A stretch of 64,000 nucleotides of DNA from an uncultured Rhizobium sp. (lineage in GTDB: Bacteria; Pseudomonadota; Alphaproteobacteria; Rhizobiales; Rhizobiaceae), in the NCBI GenBank assembly GCA_945952315.1, contig CAMFIE010000010.1:60193-124192 (forward strand), given 5' to 3'. This document shows positions 8,886 to 17,636 of this stretch, in pieces. Each line of letters begins with the position of its first letter. The first letter of the stretch is position 1. Under the pieces are notes generated by a model, which worked only from the letters and a program-made list of their open reading frames with translations, did no database searches and was not told the origin of the DNA. The position numbers were made by a program, and so were the translations under genes.

Positions 8886-9036
8886 GCTCCGCTGACCGTA
8901 CAGATCAATGCGGCCGCACGCGCTGCCGCGTATGTCTGATCCCGATTTGTAAACGCCTGCCTGCCTTGTTTTACGTTTGGTTAACCATAATTCCCTTAGA
9001 TTTTCCGCAATCAACGGAATCTGAAGGATTTGTCCA

Positions 9037-9660
9037 ATGTCGCTTTCGCGCCGCGGTTTTCTGATTGGCCTGCCGCTTCTCCTTGCCAGCTGCACGACGA
9101 ACAGCGATCAGGGCAAATATGCCGCTTTGCCGGAGGAAAAGTTCCCGCTCCACAAGGTGCCGCTGGAAAAGATCAAGCCGGAGCTTCGCCGTCAGGAAGT
9201 GGCCTATGAAACCCCGCATCCGGCAGGCACGATCGTGGTCGATACGCCCGCCCGGCGCCTCTATTATGTGCTCGGCGGGGGCAGGGCGATGCGCTACGGC
9301 ATCGGCGTTGGCCGCAACGGCTATTCACTGGCAGGCTGGGCCAATATCGGCCGCAAGGCGGAATGGCCGAACTGGACGCCGTCGCCCAACATGCTGCGCA
9401 CCCATCCCGAAAAGAACCTGAAATATGCCGGTGGCGTACCCGGCGGCCCGAACAACCCGCTCGGTGCCCGCGCCATGTATCTCTATCAGGGCGGTCATGA
9501 CACCATGTTCCGCATCCACGGCACCAACCAGCCGCAATCCATCGGCCTTGCCATGTCTTCCGGCTGCGTGCGGATGATGAACCACGACGTCATCGACCTC
9601 TACAGCCGCGTCTCGGTCGGTGATCGCGTCTATATCATTCAGGGCGTGCGGGAAAGCTGA
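9037..9660 (+). CDS. L,D-transpeptidase, Tat-type lipoprotein
   Basis: A 207-residue YkuD/ErfK-family enzyme. The N terminus MSLSRRGFLIGLPLLLASCT combines a twin-arginine motif (SRRGFLIG) with a lipobox (LLASC, Cys19), so it is likely exported folded and lipid-anchored. The catalytic domain begins at GTIVVDTPARRLYYVL and contains HGTNQPQSIGLAMSSGCVRM with the active-site Cys and the conserved His. The family crosslinks peptidoglycan peptides (3-3 bonds) or attaches proteins to the wall. It is the intact paralogue of the frameshifted gene at 4103-4983 and stands alone. It is followed 2 bp later by the convergent brnA. Confidence 0.92.
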   Translation: MSLSRRGFLIGLPLLLASCTTNSDQGKYAALPEEKFPLHKVPLEKIKPELRRQEVAYETPHPAGTIVVDTPARRLYYVLGGGRAMRYGIGVGRNGYSLAGWANIGRKAEWPNWTPSPNMLRTHPEKNLKYAGGVPGGPNNPLGARAMYLYQGGHDTMFRIHGTNQPQSIGLAMSSGCVRMMNHDVIDLYSRVSVGDRVYIIQGVRES

Positions 9661-9662
9661 TT

Positions 9663-10001
9663 TCAGGCGGGATCAAGCCCGGAAGCCTTGCGCAGCGCCG
9701 CATTGATACGGCCCTGCCAACCTTTGCCACTCGCCCTGAAAGCTTCCACCACATCATCATCAAGCCTGAGCGTGACCTGCTTTTTCGGTTTCTCCACCGG
9801 CGGCCTGCCACGCATCTTTTCCCGTTCGCGCTGCATCTTCACCAGCGCCTTGTAGAGTTTTGGCGGCAAAGCCTCTTTCGCCGGGCGCATCGAGGCAAGC
9901 TCTTCGTCCGTCATTTCCGGAAAGTCGACGTCATCCCAGTCTTCCTGGCTGAAACCGCAGCCGGGGAACATTTCAATCAATGGCGGGTTTTTTTCGTCCA
10001 T
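9663..10001 (-). CDS. brnA: BrnA-type antitoxin
   Basis: A 112-residue antitoxin. The C-terminal half is the ribbon-helix-helix-like DNA-binding domain of the BrnA family (KKQVTLRLDDDVVEAFRASG, then GWQGRINAALRKASG). The acidic N-terminal half (EDWDDVDFPEMTDEELASMR) is the likely toxin-wrapping segment. Its start overlaps the end of brnT by 25 nt, which is the usual coupled brnT-brnA order. BrnA proteins bind BrnT and, as a complex, repress their own promoter. Confidence 0.88.
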   Translation of the reverse strand: MDEKNPPLIEMFPGCGFSQEDWDDVDFPEMTDEELASMRPAKEALPPKLYKALVKMQREREKMRGRPPVEKPKKQVTLRLDDDVVEAFRASGKGWQGRINAALRKASGLDPA

Positions 10002-10261
10002 ACATATTCCCTTCGTTCTTTATCGCTCGCAATTCGGAAGGAGATGGCTGATATGGCCTCACTTCCAAGCGGCGCAAATATAACCGACACGATCTGTCCG
10101 TAGAGAAGGCTGGTCGCTTTCCATCTTGTGTGGCCGTACTTCGATCGATAAGCGATTGCTACTTTCGCTTCGGCCCAGTCAAAGTCATAGAGCATGGCAA
10201 AATCCAGCCCATGTTTCTCTATGTTTGTAAGTCTCTTCCGTTCGTCCCAAACGATCTTCAT
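9977..10261 (-). CDS. brnT: BrnT-type ribonuclease toxin
   Basis: A 94-residue toxin of the BrnT family, a RelE-fold ribonuclease. The diagnostic start MKIVWDERKRLTNIEKHGLDF is present, and the C-terminal RIASDKERREYV carries the basic residues typical of the active-site face. It is the first gene of the operon and overlaps brnA. A palindrome TGTAGCTACA sits 5 bp before its start codon. Such modules respond to stress and stabilise genomic segments. Confidence 0.88.
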   Translation of the reverse strand: MKIVWDERKRLTNIEKHGLDFAMLYDFDWAEAKVAIAYRSKYGHTRWKATSLLYGQIVSVIFAPLGSEAISAISFRIASDKERREYVWTKKTRH

Positions 10262-10265
10262 TTAA

Positions 10266-10275
10266 TGTAGCTACA
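10266..10275. promoter_or_regulatory. candidate brnTA operator palindrome
   Basis: A perfect 10-bp palindrome TGTAGCTACA lies in an AT-rich leader immediately upstream of the brnT start codon. BrnTA complexes repress their own promoter, so this is the natural operator candidate. It is inferred from position and symmetry only. Confidence 0.45.
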
Positions 10276-10321
10276 AAAATTAAACGAGTCAACTGATAAT
10301 ATCCTAAATTACGAAAATGAA

Positions 10322-10346
10322 AATGGCCGGGTTGTGCCCGGCCATT
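10322..10346 (-). terminator. intrinsic terminator of the opp operon
   Basis: A perfect 10-bp stem AATGGCCGGG/CCCGGCCATT (loop 5 nt) lies 22 bp past the oppDF stop on the minus strand and is followed there by TTTCATTTTC. It separates the opp operon from the brnTA promoter. Confidence 0.8.
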
Positions 10347-10368
10347 CTGGTCTTCGATGTTGCCTGCC

Positions 10369-11970
10369 TCAGTGGGTGAAGGCGGCGGCGATGAGGGTTT
10401 TGGTATAGTCGGCGCGGGGAGCGTCGAAGATCATGCCGGTATCGCCCTGCTCGACGATCTTGCCATCCTTCATCACGATCACATGGTCCGACATGGCGCG
10501 GATGACCGAGAGATCGTGGCTGATGAAGATGTAGGAAAGACCGTGCTTTTGCTGCAGGTCGCGCAGGAGTTCGATCACCTGCCGCTGCACCGAGCGATCA
10601 AGCGCCGAGGTCGGCTCGTCGAGGATCACCAGTTTCGGCTTCAGGATGATCGCGCGGGCAATCGCGATGCGCTGGCGCTGGCCGCCGGAAAACTCGTGCG
10701 GATAGCGGTTGCGTGCGGCGGGATCGAGACCGACCTCCTTCAAGGCCGCAACGGCGCGCTGATCCCGCTCGGCCTTGGTGAGCTGCGGTTCATGCACGAA
10801 GAGGCCTTCGGTGATCACTTCGCCGACGGTGAGCCGCGGCGAGAGCGAACCGTAGGGGTCCTGAAACACCAGTTGCATCTCGCGCCGCAAGGGGCGCATG
10901 CCCGCCCGGTCGAGGCCTGCGAGTTCCTGGTCACCGAAACGGAAATAGCCGCTTGCGGGCAGAAGCTTGAGGAGTGCGCGCCCCAGCGTCGATTTGCCCG
11001 ATCCGCTTTCCCCCACGATGCCGATGGTCTGGCCGCGTTCCAGCCGGACGCTGACATCGCTGACGGCGCGGAACAGTTGCTTGCCGCCACTGAGGAAGCC
11101 GCCGCCGATCACGAAATCGACGCTGACATTGCGGCCTTCGAGGATCACCGGGCTTCCGGCTGGCGGCGGGTCCTTGCGACCGGTCGGCTCGGAAGCGAGC
11201 AGCATTTTCGTATAGTCGGCCTGCGGCCGCTCGAATATGTCCTCGCGCGTTCCCTGTTCGACGATTTCGCCGTGGCGCATCACCACCACGCGGTCTGCCA
11301 CATGCTTCACGACACCGAGATCATGGGTGATCAGCAGGATCGCCATGCCGAAGCGCTGTTGCAGCTCGGCGAGCAGCTTCAGGATCTGGGCCTGAATGGT
11401 CACGTCGAGCGCCGTGGTCGGCTCATCGGCGATCAGGAGGTCCGGATCGTTTGCCAGCGCCATGGCAATCATCACGCGCTGGCGCTGGCCGCCGGAAAGC
11501 TCGTGCGGATAGCTGTCGATGCGACGCTCCGGTTCCGGAATGCCGACAAGCTGAAGAAGCTCCAGCACGCGGGCGCGCGCCTCGGTCTTGTTCATGCCCC
11601 GGTGATGCATCAACGGCTCGGAAATCTGCCGGCCGATGCGATAGAGCGGATCAAGCGAGGTCATCGGCTCCTGGAAGATCATGGTGATCTTCGAGCCGCG
11701 CACGGTGTTGAGCTCGGCAAGCGATGCGCCCACCAGTTGCTTGCCGCCATAGATGGCCGAGCCGGTCGCGCGGCCATTGCGGGCGAGCAGACCCATGATG
11801 CCCATCATCGTCTGGCTCTTGCCGGAACCGCTTTCGCCGACGATGGCGAGCGTTTCGCCACGCTTGACGTTGAAGCTCACGCCCTTGACGGCATGCACCG
11901 TGCCATCCGGCGTATCGAACTCGACCTTCAGATCGCGGATGTCGAGAACCGTGTTTGCAGCTTCGGTCAT
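10369..11970 (-). CDS. oppDF: oligopeptide ABC transporter, fused dual ATPase (OppD-OppF)
   Basis: A 533-residue protein with two ABC nucleotide-binding domains in tandem, replacing separate OppD and OppF. Domain 1 has Walker [10 protein letters not shown] near residue 40 and signature LSGGQRQR. Domain 2 has Walker [10 protein letters not shown] near 325 and signature FSGGQRQR, with [11 protein letters not shown] as Walker B. Each domain ends in an oligopeptide-transporter C-terminal segment ([11 protein letters not shown] and [11 protein letters not shown]). ATG 11970 is chosen because it is 1 nt after the oppC stop and gives the usual N terminus. It energises peptide uptake together with the upstream permeases. 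Layout is like YejF. Confidence 0.93.
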   Translation of the reverse strand: MTEAANTVLDIRDLKVEFDTPDGTVHAVKGVSFNVKRGETLAIVGESGSGKSQTMMGIMGLLARNGRATGSAIYGGKQLVGASLAELNTVRGSKITMIFQEPMTSLDPLYRIGRQISEPLMHHRGMNKTEARARVLELLQLVGIPEPERRIDSYPHELSGGQRQRVMIAMALANDPDLLIADEPTTALDVTIQAQILKLLAELQQRFGMAILLITHDLGVVKHVADRVVVMRHGEIVEQGTREDIFERPQADYTKMLLASEPTGRKDPPPAGSPVILEGRNVSVDFVIGGGFLSGGKQLFRAVSDVSVRLERGQTIGIVGESGSGKSTLGRALLKLLPASGYFRFGDQELAGLDRAGMRPLRREMQLVFQDPYGSLSPRLTVGEVITEGLFVHEPQLTKAERDQRAVAALKEVGLDPAARNRYPHEFSGGQRQRIAIARAIILKPKLVILDEPTSALDRSVQRQVIELLRDLQQKHGLSYIFISHDLSVIRAMSDHVIVMKDGKIVEQGDTGMIFDAPRADYTKTLIAAAFTH

Positions 11971-11971
11971 G

Positions 11972-13099
11972 TCAGCGGTCCTTCGGATCAAGCGCGTCGC
12001 GCAGGCCATCGCCGATGAAGTTCAGGGCAAACAGCGTCAGCACGAAGAAGATGGAGGGGAAGATCAGCTGCCAGTAGGCGGACTGCATGTTCTTGGCGCC
12101 CTCGGCGATCAGCGTTCCCCAGCTTGCAAGCGGTGCCTGCACGCCGAGGCCGAGGAAGGAGAGGAAGCTTTCGAGCAGCATGACCTGCGGCACAACCGAG
12201 GTGACGAAGACCACGACGGGACCGATCGTGTTCGGAATGATGTGACGGCGGATGATCTGCCAGTCGGTCAGCCCCAGCGCCTCTGCCGCCGCCACGAATT
12301 CGCGGCGCTTCAGCGAGAGCGTCTGGCCGCGCACGATGCGGGCCATTTCCAGCCATTGAACCGCGCCGATGACGATGAAGATCAGCGTGATCGACCGGCC
12401 GAAGAAGACGACCAGCACGACGACGAGGAAGATGAAGGGCAGCGAGTAGAGGATTTCCACAAAGCGCATCATCACATTGTCGACCCGACCGCCGAGATAG
12501 CCGGAGGTCGCGCCGTAGAGCACGCCGATGCCGAGCGAGACGAGCGAAGCGGCGACACCGACGGCAATCGAGATCTGCCCGCCAAGCATCACGCGCACCA
12601 GAAGATCACGCCCGTTGTTGTCCGTGCCGAAGAAGAAATATTCCTGCGCCACATGCCCGGTCAGCGTCATCGACATCTGGTCGGGTGCGGTTTCCTTCAC
12701 CTCCGTGCCGTCAAACTCGTTCGCCCGGTCGAAATAGCGCACGGCGCGCGGATCAATCGGCGTCGAGGCGCCGATCACGGCGGTATAGGTGCCGTTTTCG
12801 ACGGTGAAGGATTTGAGTTCCACGCGGGCGCGCTTTGCCGCCGTTTCGGCCACACCCTGCAGCGTTTCCGGGTCCGGGCGCGGCGAAAGGCTCGGGCCGA
12901 CCGTGACGTAGGAGGGGAAGACCTGATCATAGCCATGGCGGATGACCAGCGGGCCGAAGAAGGAGAAGATCACCACCAGCGCCAGCATGATACAGCCGCC
13001 GATGGCAGCCTTGTTCTGCTTGAAGCGCATCCAGGCGAGTTCGCCAAGGCTACGGCTCGGGCGCTCGTGAAGTTCGGTTGCGGTGAGAGTGTCAGTCAT
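11972..13099 (-). CDS. oppC: oligopeptide ABC transporter permease OppC
   Basis: A 375-residue inner-membrane permease. The N-terminal helix (about 30-50) precedes a periplasmic domain, and five further helices contain the EAA loop (EFVAAAEALGLTDWQIIRRHI) that contacts the ATPase. The periplasmic insert (about 60-165) is long, as in YejE/OppC-type permeases. The C terminus GDGLRDALDPKDR is the diagnostic end of the DppC/OppC family. Its start overlaps the end of oppB by 8 nt. Confidence 0.92.
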   Translation of the reverse strand: MTDTLTATELHERPSRSLGELAWMRFKQNKAAIGGCIMLALVVIFSFFGPLVIRHGYDQVFPSYVTVGPSLSPRPDPETLQGVAETAAKRARVELKSFTVENGTYTAVIGASTPIDPRAVRYFDRANEFDGTEVKETAPDQMSMTLTGHVAQEYFFFGTDNNGRDLLVRVMLGGQISIAVGVAASLVSLGIGVLYGATSGYLGGRVDNVMMRFVEILYSLPFIFLVVVLVVFFGRSITLIFIVIGAVQWLEMARIVRGQTLSLKRREFVAAAEALGLTDWQIIRRHIIPNTIGPVVVFVTSVVPQVMLLESFLSFLGLGVQAPLASWGTLIAEGAKNMQSAYWQLIFPSIFFVLTLFALNFIGDGLRDALDPKDR

Positions 13100-14015
13100 T
13101 GCGCACCCTCGGATCGATGAGACCGTAGAGGATATCGACGATCAGGTTGAAAAGAATGACGAAAACGGCAATCAGGATCACCGTTCCCATCACCAGCGTG
13201 TAGTCACGGTTGAGCGAGCCCAGCACGAAATAGCGGCCAACACCGGGAATGGCGAAGATGGTTTCCACCACCGCGGAACCGGTGAGAAGGGCGGCAGCAC
13301 AGGGGCCGAGATAGGTCAGCACCGGCAGCATCGCCCCACGCATTGCATGGGTGCCGATGACGACCCGCGGCGGCAGGCCATAGGCGCGCGCGGTGCGCAG
13401 GTGATCGGTATTCATCGCCTCGATCATCGAGCCGCGGGTGAGCCGGGCAAAGACGGCAAGCTGCGGCAGCCCGAGTGCGATCACCGGCAGAACCAGAAAG
13501 CGGAAGGAGCCATCACCCCAGCTCCCGGCCGGCAACCAGCCAAGGACGATGGCGAAGATCAGGGTGAGCACAGGACCCATCACGAAATTCGGCACCGTCA
13601 CACCGATGGTCGCCGTTGCCATCAGCAGGTAATCGAGCCAGCTGTTCTGCTTCAGGGCCGCAAGCGTGCCAAGGATCACGCCACCGACCACGGCCAGCAC
13701 CAGTGCCCAGACGCCAAGTTCGATGGAATAGGGCAGGGCATTGCTGATCAGTTCGGCCACCGAATTGTCCTTGTAGACGAAGCTCGGGCCGAGATTGCCC
13801 TGCGCCGCATTGGACAGATAGGTGAAATACTGTTTCCACAGCGGCTGATCGAGACCATAGGTCTTCATCACATTGGCCATGGTTTGCGGCGCGAGCGGAC
13901 GTTCAAGATTGAACGGGCCACCGGGGGCAAAGCGCATCATGAAAAACGAAATCGTCACGACGATGAATATCGTCGGAATGGCGCTCAGAAGGCGCCGCAG
14001 AACAAACTGGATCAT
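13092..14015 (-). CDS. oppB: oligopeptide ABC transporter permease OppB
   Basis: A 307-residue permease with about six transmembrane helices. It starts MIQFVLRRLLSAIPTIFIVV, the classic OppB/DppB opening, and ends LVDILYGLIDPRVRND, the classic ending. The EAA loop HLRTARAYGLPPRVVIGTHAMR is present. A GTG four codons upstream could also start translation; ATG 14015 is preferred by family comparison. It pairs with OppC in the membrane. It lies 56 bp after the substrate-binding protein gene. Confidence 0.92.
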   Translation of the reverse strand: MIQFVLRRLLSAIPTIFIVVTISFFMMRFAPGGPFNLERPLAPQTMANVMKTYGLDQPLWKQYFTYLSNAAQGNLGPSFVYKDNSVAELISNALPYSIELGVWALVLAVVGGVILGTLAALKQNSWLDYLLMATATIGVTVPNFVMGPVLTLIFAIVLGWLPAGSWGDGSFRFLVLPVIALGLPQLAVFARLTRGSMIEAMNTDHLRTARAYGLPPRVVIGTHAMRGAMLPVLTYLGPCAAALLTGSAVVETIFAIPGVGRYFVLGSLNRDYTLVMGTVILIAVFVILFNLIVDILYGLIDPRVRND

Positions 14016-14071
14016 GGTTTCATACACCAGCCGCCCGGGGTTGCCGGGCGGCGGTGCTCCCTCTTCCGGAG

Positions 14072-15670
14072 TTACTCAGCGATGCTCAGATACTTCGAAA
14101 GATGTTCGTTCACGGCATTGTCCTGCCAGCCCTTGATGCGGCTGGAGACGAGCCAGAGATTTGCGGAGTTCATCAGCGCTGCGACCGGCTGGTCACGGTT
14201 GAGAAGCTCTTCGGCCTTGCGCAGCAGTTCCATGCGCTTGGTCTGATCGTTTTCCGCATAGGACTGCTTCATCAGCTCGTCATATTCCGGATTGGTATAG
14301 TGGCCGTAGTTGAAGCTCTTGTTGGTGGAGACGACCAGTGCCAGGAAGTTTTCCGGATCACCATAGTCTGCCGACCAGCCGGCGCGGGCGACGTTGAACT
14401 TGCCGCCTTCGGTCAGATAGGCGTAGTGGGCCGAAACGTCGGCGTTCAGCAGCGATACCTTGGCGCCGAAGGTGTTCTTCCACATATCGGCAACGGCGGT
14501 GGCCACACGCTCGTGGTCGGTGCTGGTGTTGTACCGGATTTCGATGTTCAGCGGCTTGCCGCCTTCACCGTAACCGGCTTCCTTCATCAGCGCGACGGCC
14601 TTGTCCTCACGGTCGATCTGGGACATCGAGGCCCAGTCCGGAACCGGACCCTTGCCATAGCCTTCCATGCCTTCCGGCACGAGGTTATAGGCAGGCAGCT
14701 GCGCGCCGTTGTAAATCTCGTTGGCAAGGAATTCACGGTCGACCGCCATGGAAAGCGCCTGGCGAACGCGGACATCGCTATAGGGCTCCTGACGGGCATC
14801 GAAGGTGTAGTAATAGGTTGCCATGGCCGGGCTTACATGGACCTGATCCTTGTAGGCCTCGCGCAGGCGCTTCAGCTCGCTCGACGAGAAGTGATAGACG
14901 GTATCCAGTTCCTTGGCTTCGAAGCGGCGGATATTGGCGGCATCGTCTTCGGACGGCGAGAAGATCACCTTGTCCAGCTTCACATTGGCCGCATCCCAGT
15001 AGTTCTCGTTCTTCACGACCGTGAGACTGTCATTCGGCACATGGGCTTCAAGCTTGAAGGCGCCGTTGGAAACCATGTTGCCGGGCTTCACATAGTCCTT
15101 GCCGAACTTTTCGACATTGGCCTTGTTCACCGGCAGGGCCGTCATATGGGCCATCAGCTGCGGGAAATAGGGGGTCGGGCGCTCAAGCGTGTATTCGACA
15201 GTCTTGGCATCGATTGCCTTCACGCCGAGATCGGTTACCGGAACCTTCTTCTGGTTGACGGCTTCGGCATTCTTGATCGGATAGAGGATGTTGGCGTATT
15301 CGGCAGCCGTTTCCGGGTTCTCGACGCGCTGGGCGGAGTAGACGAAATCGTCTGCGGTGACCGGCGAGCCATCCGACCACTTGGCATTCTCGCGAATCTT
15401 GAAGGTGTAGACGAGGCCATCATCGGAAACCGTCCAGCTTTCAGCTGCACCGGGCACGATCTTGCCATCAGCGGAATAGATCGTCAGGCCTTCGTAAAGG
15501 TCCTTCAGCACGAAGGCTTCGATATCCACGTCGACATGGGCGCTGTCGAGCGTCTTCGGCTCACCGGAATTGCCACGATGGAAAACGGCTTCTGCAAGTG
15601 CCGGGCTTGCGCCAATCAGCAGCGAACCAAGCAGCATCGCTGCGCGCATGTTTCTGGACATGAAAGTCAT
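14072..15670 (-). CDS. oppA: periplasmic oligopeptide-binding protein OppA
   Basis: A 532-residue substrate-binding protein of the OppA/MppA group. The signal peptide (MSRNMRAAMLLGSLLIGASP then ALAEA) is followed by the family hallmark GNSGEPKTLDSAHVDVDIEA and FVLKDLYEGLT. SBP family 5 features are GLVYTFKIRENAKWSDGSPV and DVRVRQALSMAVDRE. ATG 15670 is chosen for AAGGAG about 8 nt upstream and the signal peptide directly after it. It is the first gene of the oppABC(DF) operon and delivers peptides to OppBC. Its 357-bp leader is unusually long and may be the site of control. Confidence 0.93.
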   Translation of the reverse strand: MTFMSRNMRAAMLLGSLLIGASPALAEAVFHRGNSGEPKTLDSAHVDVDIEAFVLKDLYEGLTIYSADGKIVPGAAESWTVSDDGLVYTFKIRENAKWSDGSPVTADDFVYSAQRVENPETAAEYANILYPIKNAEAVNQKKVPVTDLGVKAIDAKTVEYTLERPTPYFPQLMAHMTALPVNKANVEKFGKDYVKPGNMVSNGAFKLEAHVPNDSLTVVKNENYWDAANVKLDKVIFSPSEDDAANIRRFEAKELDTVYHFSSSELKRLREAYKDQVHVSPAMATYYYTFDARQEPYSDVRVRQALSMAVDREFLANEIYNGAQLPAYNLVPEGMEGYGKGPVPDWASMSQIDREDKAVALMKEAGYGEGGKPLNIEIRYNTSTDHERVATAVADMWKNTFGAKVSLLNADVSAHYAYLTEGGKFNVARAGWSADYGDPENFLALVVSTNKSFNYGHYTNPEYDELMKQSYAENDQTKRMELLRKAEELLNRDQPVAALMNSANLWLVSSRIKGWQDNAVNEHLSKYLSIAE

Positions 15671-16027
15671 CGGTGGGTCTCCTTCCCCTTTGTTGTTTAT
15701 GGTTCTGTTCACCAATAATCCGCTGAGCAAAATCCAAAACCGGGAGAAAGACAAGTGGGGCTGAACTGAAACTTCCGTGAACGTAAACAGCACTGGGGCG
15801 GAAAACACTGATTTTCGGCTAAAACGAAAGATATTTCCCTGTTTCTGGAGGAAAACGCTCGGAATTTCGTGGAAAACGGCAGCATCTTTTCAACAGTTTG
15901 ATGGAAAAAAGCTGACTACGTGTCGAAAAAGGGGTCTGCGACCCACCCGAAAATCAAAGTTTTTCAAGCGCAGCGTGCCGCAGATGAAACAGGATGCGCG
16001 CCATAATGGTCACTTTGCGCCATTAAA
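15671..16027. other. intergenic region upstream of oppA, no gene seen
   Basis: A stretch of 357 bp between the oppA start and the terminator of the glutamine-synthetase-like gene. Open frames exist but lack ribosome sites and protein-like composition. Several A-rich tracts (GGAAAA repeats) occur. It probably holds the opp promoter and a long mRNA leader. In rhizobia, opp-type mRNAs are common targets of AbcR small RNAs; whether that holds here is not visible. Confidence 0.5.
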
Positions 16028-16056
16028 TACCCGCCGGCTTTTTCCGCCGGCGGGTA
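16028..16056 (-). terminator. intrinsic terminator after puuA-like gene
   Basis: A perfect 11-bp stem TACCCGCCGGC/GCCGGCGGGTA with a 7-nt loop lies 18 bp after the stop on the minus strand. The following T run is short (TATTTAATGG). Confidence 0.7.
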
Positions 16057-16074
16057 GACAGGTAACCGGCTCGC

Positions 16075-17448
16075 TCAGATGCGGGCGAGGTAGGTCTGGT
16101 AATCGAAATCGGTGACGGTGCGCAGATAGGTGATCGCCTCCTTGCGCTTCGTATCCGCATAGATTTTCTGGTAATGCGCGCCGAAGATATCGGCGATGAA
16201 GGGCGAGGCGGCAAATTCCTCGACAGCGGTGAGGAAATCGTGGGTAAGGCGGCCCGGATTTTCCGGCGCGCTCTCCGGCGTTACCGGCTCGCCCGGATCC
16301 ACCTCGTTTTCCAGACCGTAAAGCATGCCGCCGAGAATGGCGGTGAGCAGCAGATGCGGATGGGCATCCGCACCCGCCACCCGGTGCTCGACACGCGCTG
16401 CCGGGCCGTTCGAATCCGGAATGCGGATCGCGGTTCCGCGATGGGCAAAGCCCCAGGTCAGATCAACCGGCGCAAAGGAATTCGGCTGGAAGCGGCGGTA
16501 GGAATTGGCGAAGGGCGCATAGATCAGCTGCGTCTCGCGCATGGTCTTCAGCATGCCGCCGCAAAGATGCTTGAGCTTTACCGGATCGCCACCCTTGGCA
16601 TCCAGCACATTGTCGCCGTTCCGGTCGATGAGGCTTGCATGCACATGCAGGCCGGAACCGGCGTGATCGGCGTAAGGCTTTGCCATGCAGGTGGATTTCA
16701 GCCCGTGAACGCGGGCTGCCTCTTCCACAACACGCTTCAGGTAAATGCAGTCATCGGCGGCGGCCAGCGCATCCGGCCGGTGGTTGAGATTGATCTCGAA
16801 CTGGCCGGGGCCGAATTCCGCGGTGGTCGCGTCGGCTGGCAGGCCCATGGCGCGGATATAGGTCTTCACGGTCTGCAGATAGGCATCCATCGCATCGGTC
16901 GCGCGCATGTCATAGAGCTGGTAGCCGTTCGGCTGATCCATATAGCGCAGCGCCTTTGGCGGAACGGGACGGCCGGTCTCGTTCCAGTTGCCTTCCACGA
17001 CGTAGAACTCCAGCTCGGTCGCCACCACGGGGGTCAGCCCAAGCTTGTCAAAGCGGGCGAGCAGCTTTGCGAGGATCGCACGCGGATCAAGAAACATCGG
17101 CTGGCCGTTCATGTCATGCATGGTGGCCAGCACCTGGCTGGAGCCCGCCGGTGCCCAGGGCAGGGCCACATGCGTTTTCTTGTCGGGAACGCACAGCCCG
17201 TCCGGATCGCCGACGCTTTGCGACAGGTTGGTAAGATCGTCGTTGTCATCGCCCCAGATATCGAGCGACTGGGTGGAGGAGGGAAGGCGCACTTCGCCCT
17301 TCCAGATCTTCTTCTCGGCTTCGAGGGGAATCTGCTTTCCGCGCAGATCGCCATTCATGCCGACGAGCAGAAGCTCGATGCGCGGCGGCGGGGCAGAGTT
17401 GGAGCTGGCAGAGGCATTTTGGGCAGGGCTGGCTTGAGATTCCGTCAT
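16075..17448 (-). CDS. glutamine synthetase family protein, probable gamma-glutamylputrescine synthetase
   Basis: A 457-residue member of the glutamine synthetase superfamily, shaped like PuuA/SpuI rather than GlnA. Catalytic blocks are visible: ATELEFYVVEG (metal site), GPGQFEINLNHR, GSGLHVHASLIDRNG (ATP and metal site), NSYRRFQPNSFAP and EHRVAGADAHPHLLLTAILG. PuuA-type enzymes glutamylate putrescine as the first step of polyamine catabolism. The divergent neighbour at 17637 is a SpuC-like aminotransferase, which supports a polyamine role. The amine specificity cannot be proven from sequence. Confidence 0.85.
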   Translation of the reverse strand: MTESQASPAQNASASSNSAPPPRIELLLVGMNGDLRGKQIPLEAEKKIWKGEVRLPSSTQSLDIWGDDNDDLTNLSQSVGDPDGLCVPDKKTHVALPWAPAGSSQVLATMHDMNGQPMFLDPRAILAKLLARFDKLGLTPVVATELEFYVVEGNWNETGRPVPPKALRYMDQPNGYQLYDMRATDAMDAYLQTVKTYIRAMGLPADATTAEFGPGQFEINLNHRPDALAAADDCIYLKRVVEEAARVHGLKSTCMAKPYADHAGSGLHVHASLIDRNGDNVLDAKGGDPVKLKHLCGGMLKTMRETQLIYAPFANSYRRFQPNSFAPVDLTWGFAHRGTAIRIPDSNGPAARVEHRVAGADAHPHLLLTAILGGMLYGLENEVDPGEPVTPESAPENPGRLTHDFLTAVEEFAASPFIADIFGAHYQKIYADTKRKEAITYLRTVTDFDYQTYLARI

Positions 17449-17636
17449 TTTATGCGCGCTTTCCAGAGCTTTTCACGGTTCTGCCGGGACGAACACCATG
17501 CCTCCCTTGCCAAACCAGTTTCTAAAGTACATGCTCCTCTCCGGTAAATCCCAAGCAAAACGAACAGTCAAGACGGGGCGCCGAAAACCTTGGCTTGGGA
17601 AAACGCGGCGCTCTCTTGCCGGAGGACCAGCAGAAA

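Noticed and set aside
10357..12018. Plus-strand frame of 553 codons opposite oppDF
   Set aside because: It mirrors the ABC ATPase and carries no motif.
15777..16115. 112-codon frame in the oppA leader
   Set aside because: It runs through the terminator of the neighbouring gene and has no protein-like features.
16075..17448. glnA glutamine synthetase for nitrogen assimilation
   Set aside because: The sequence is PuuA-like and the divergent neighbour is an amine transaminase; no glnB/glnK context.
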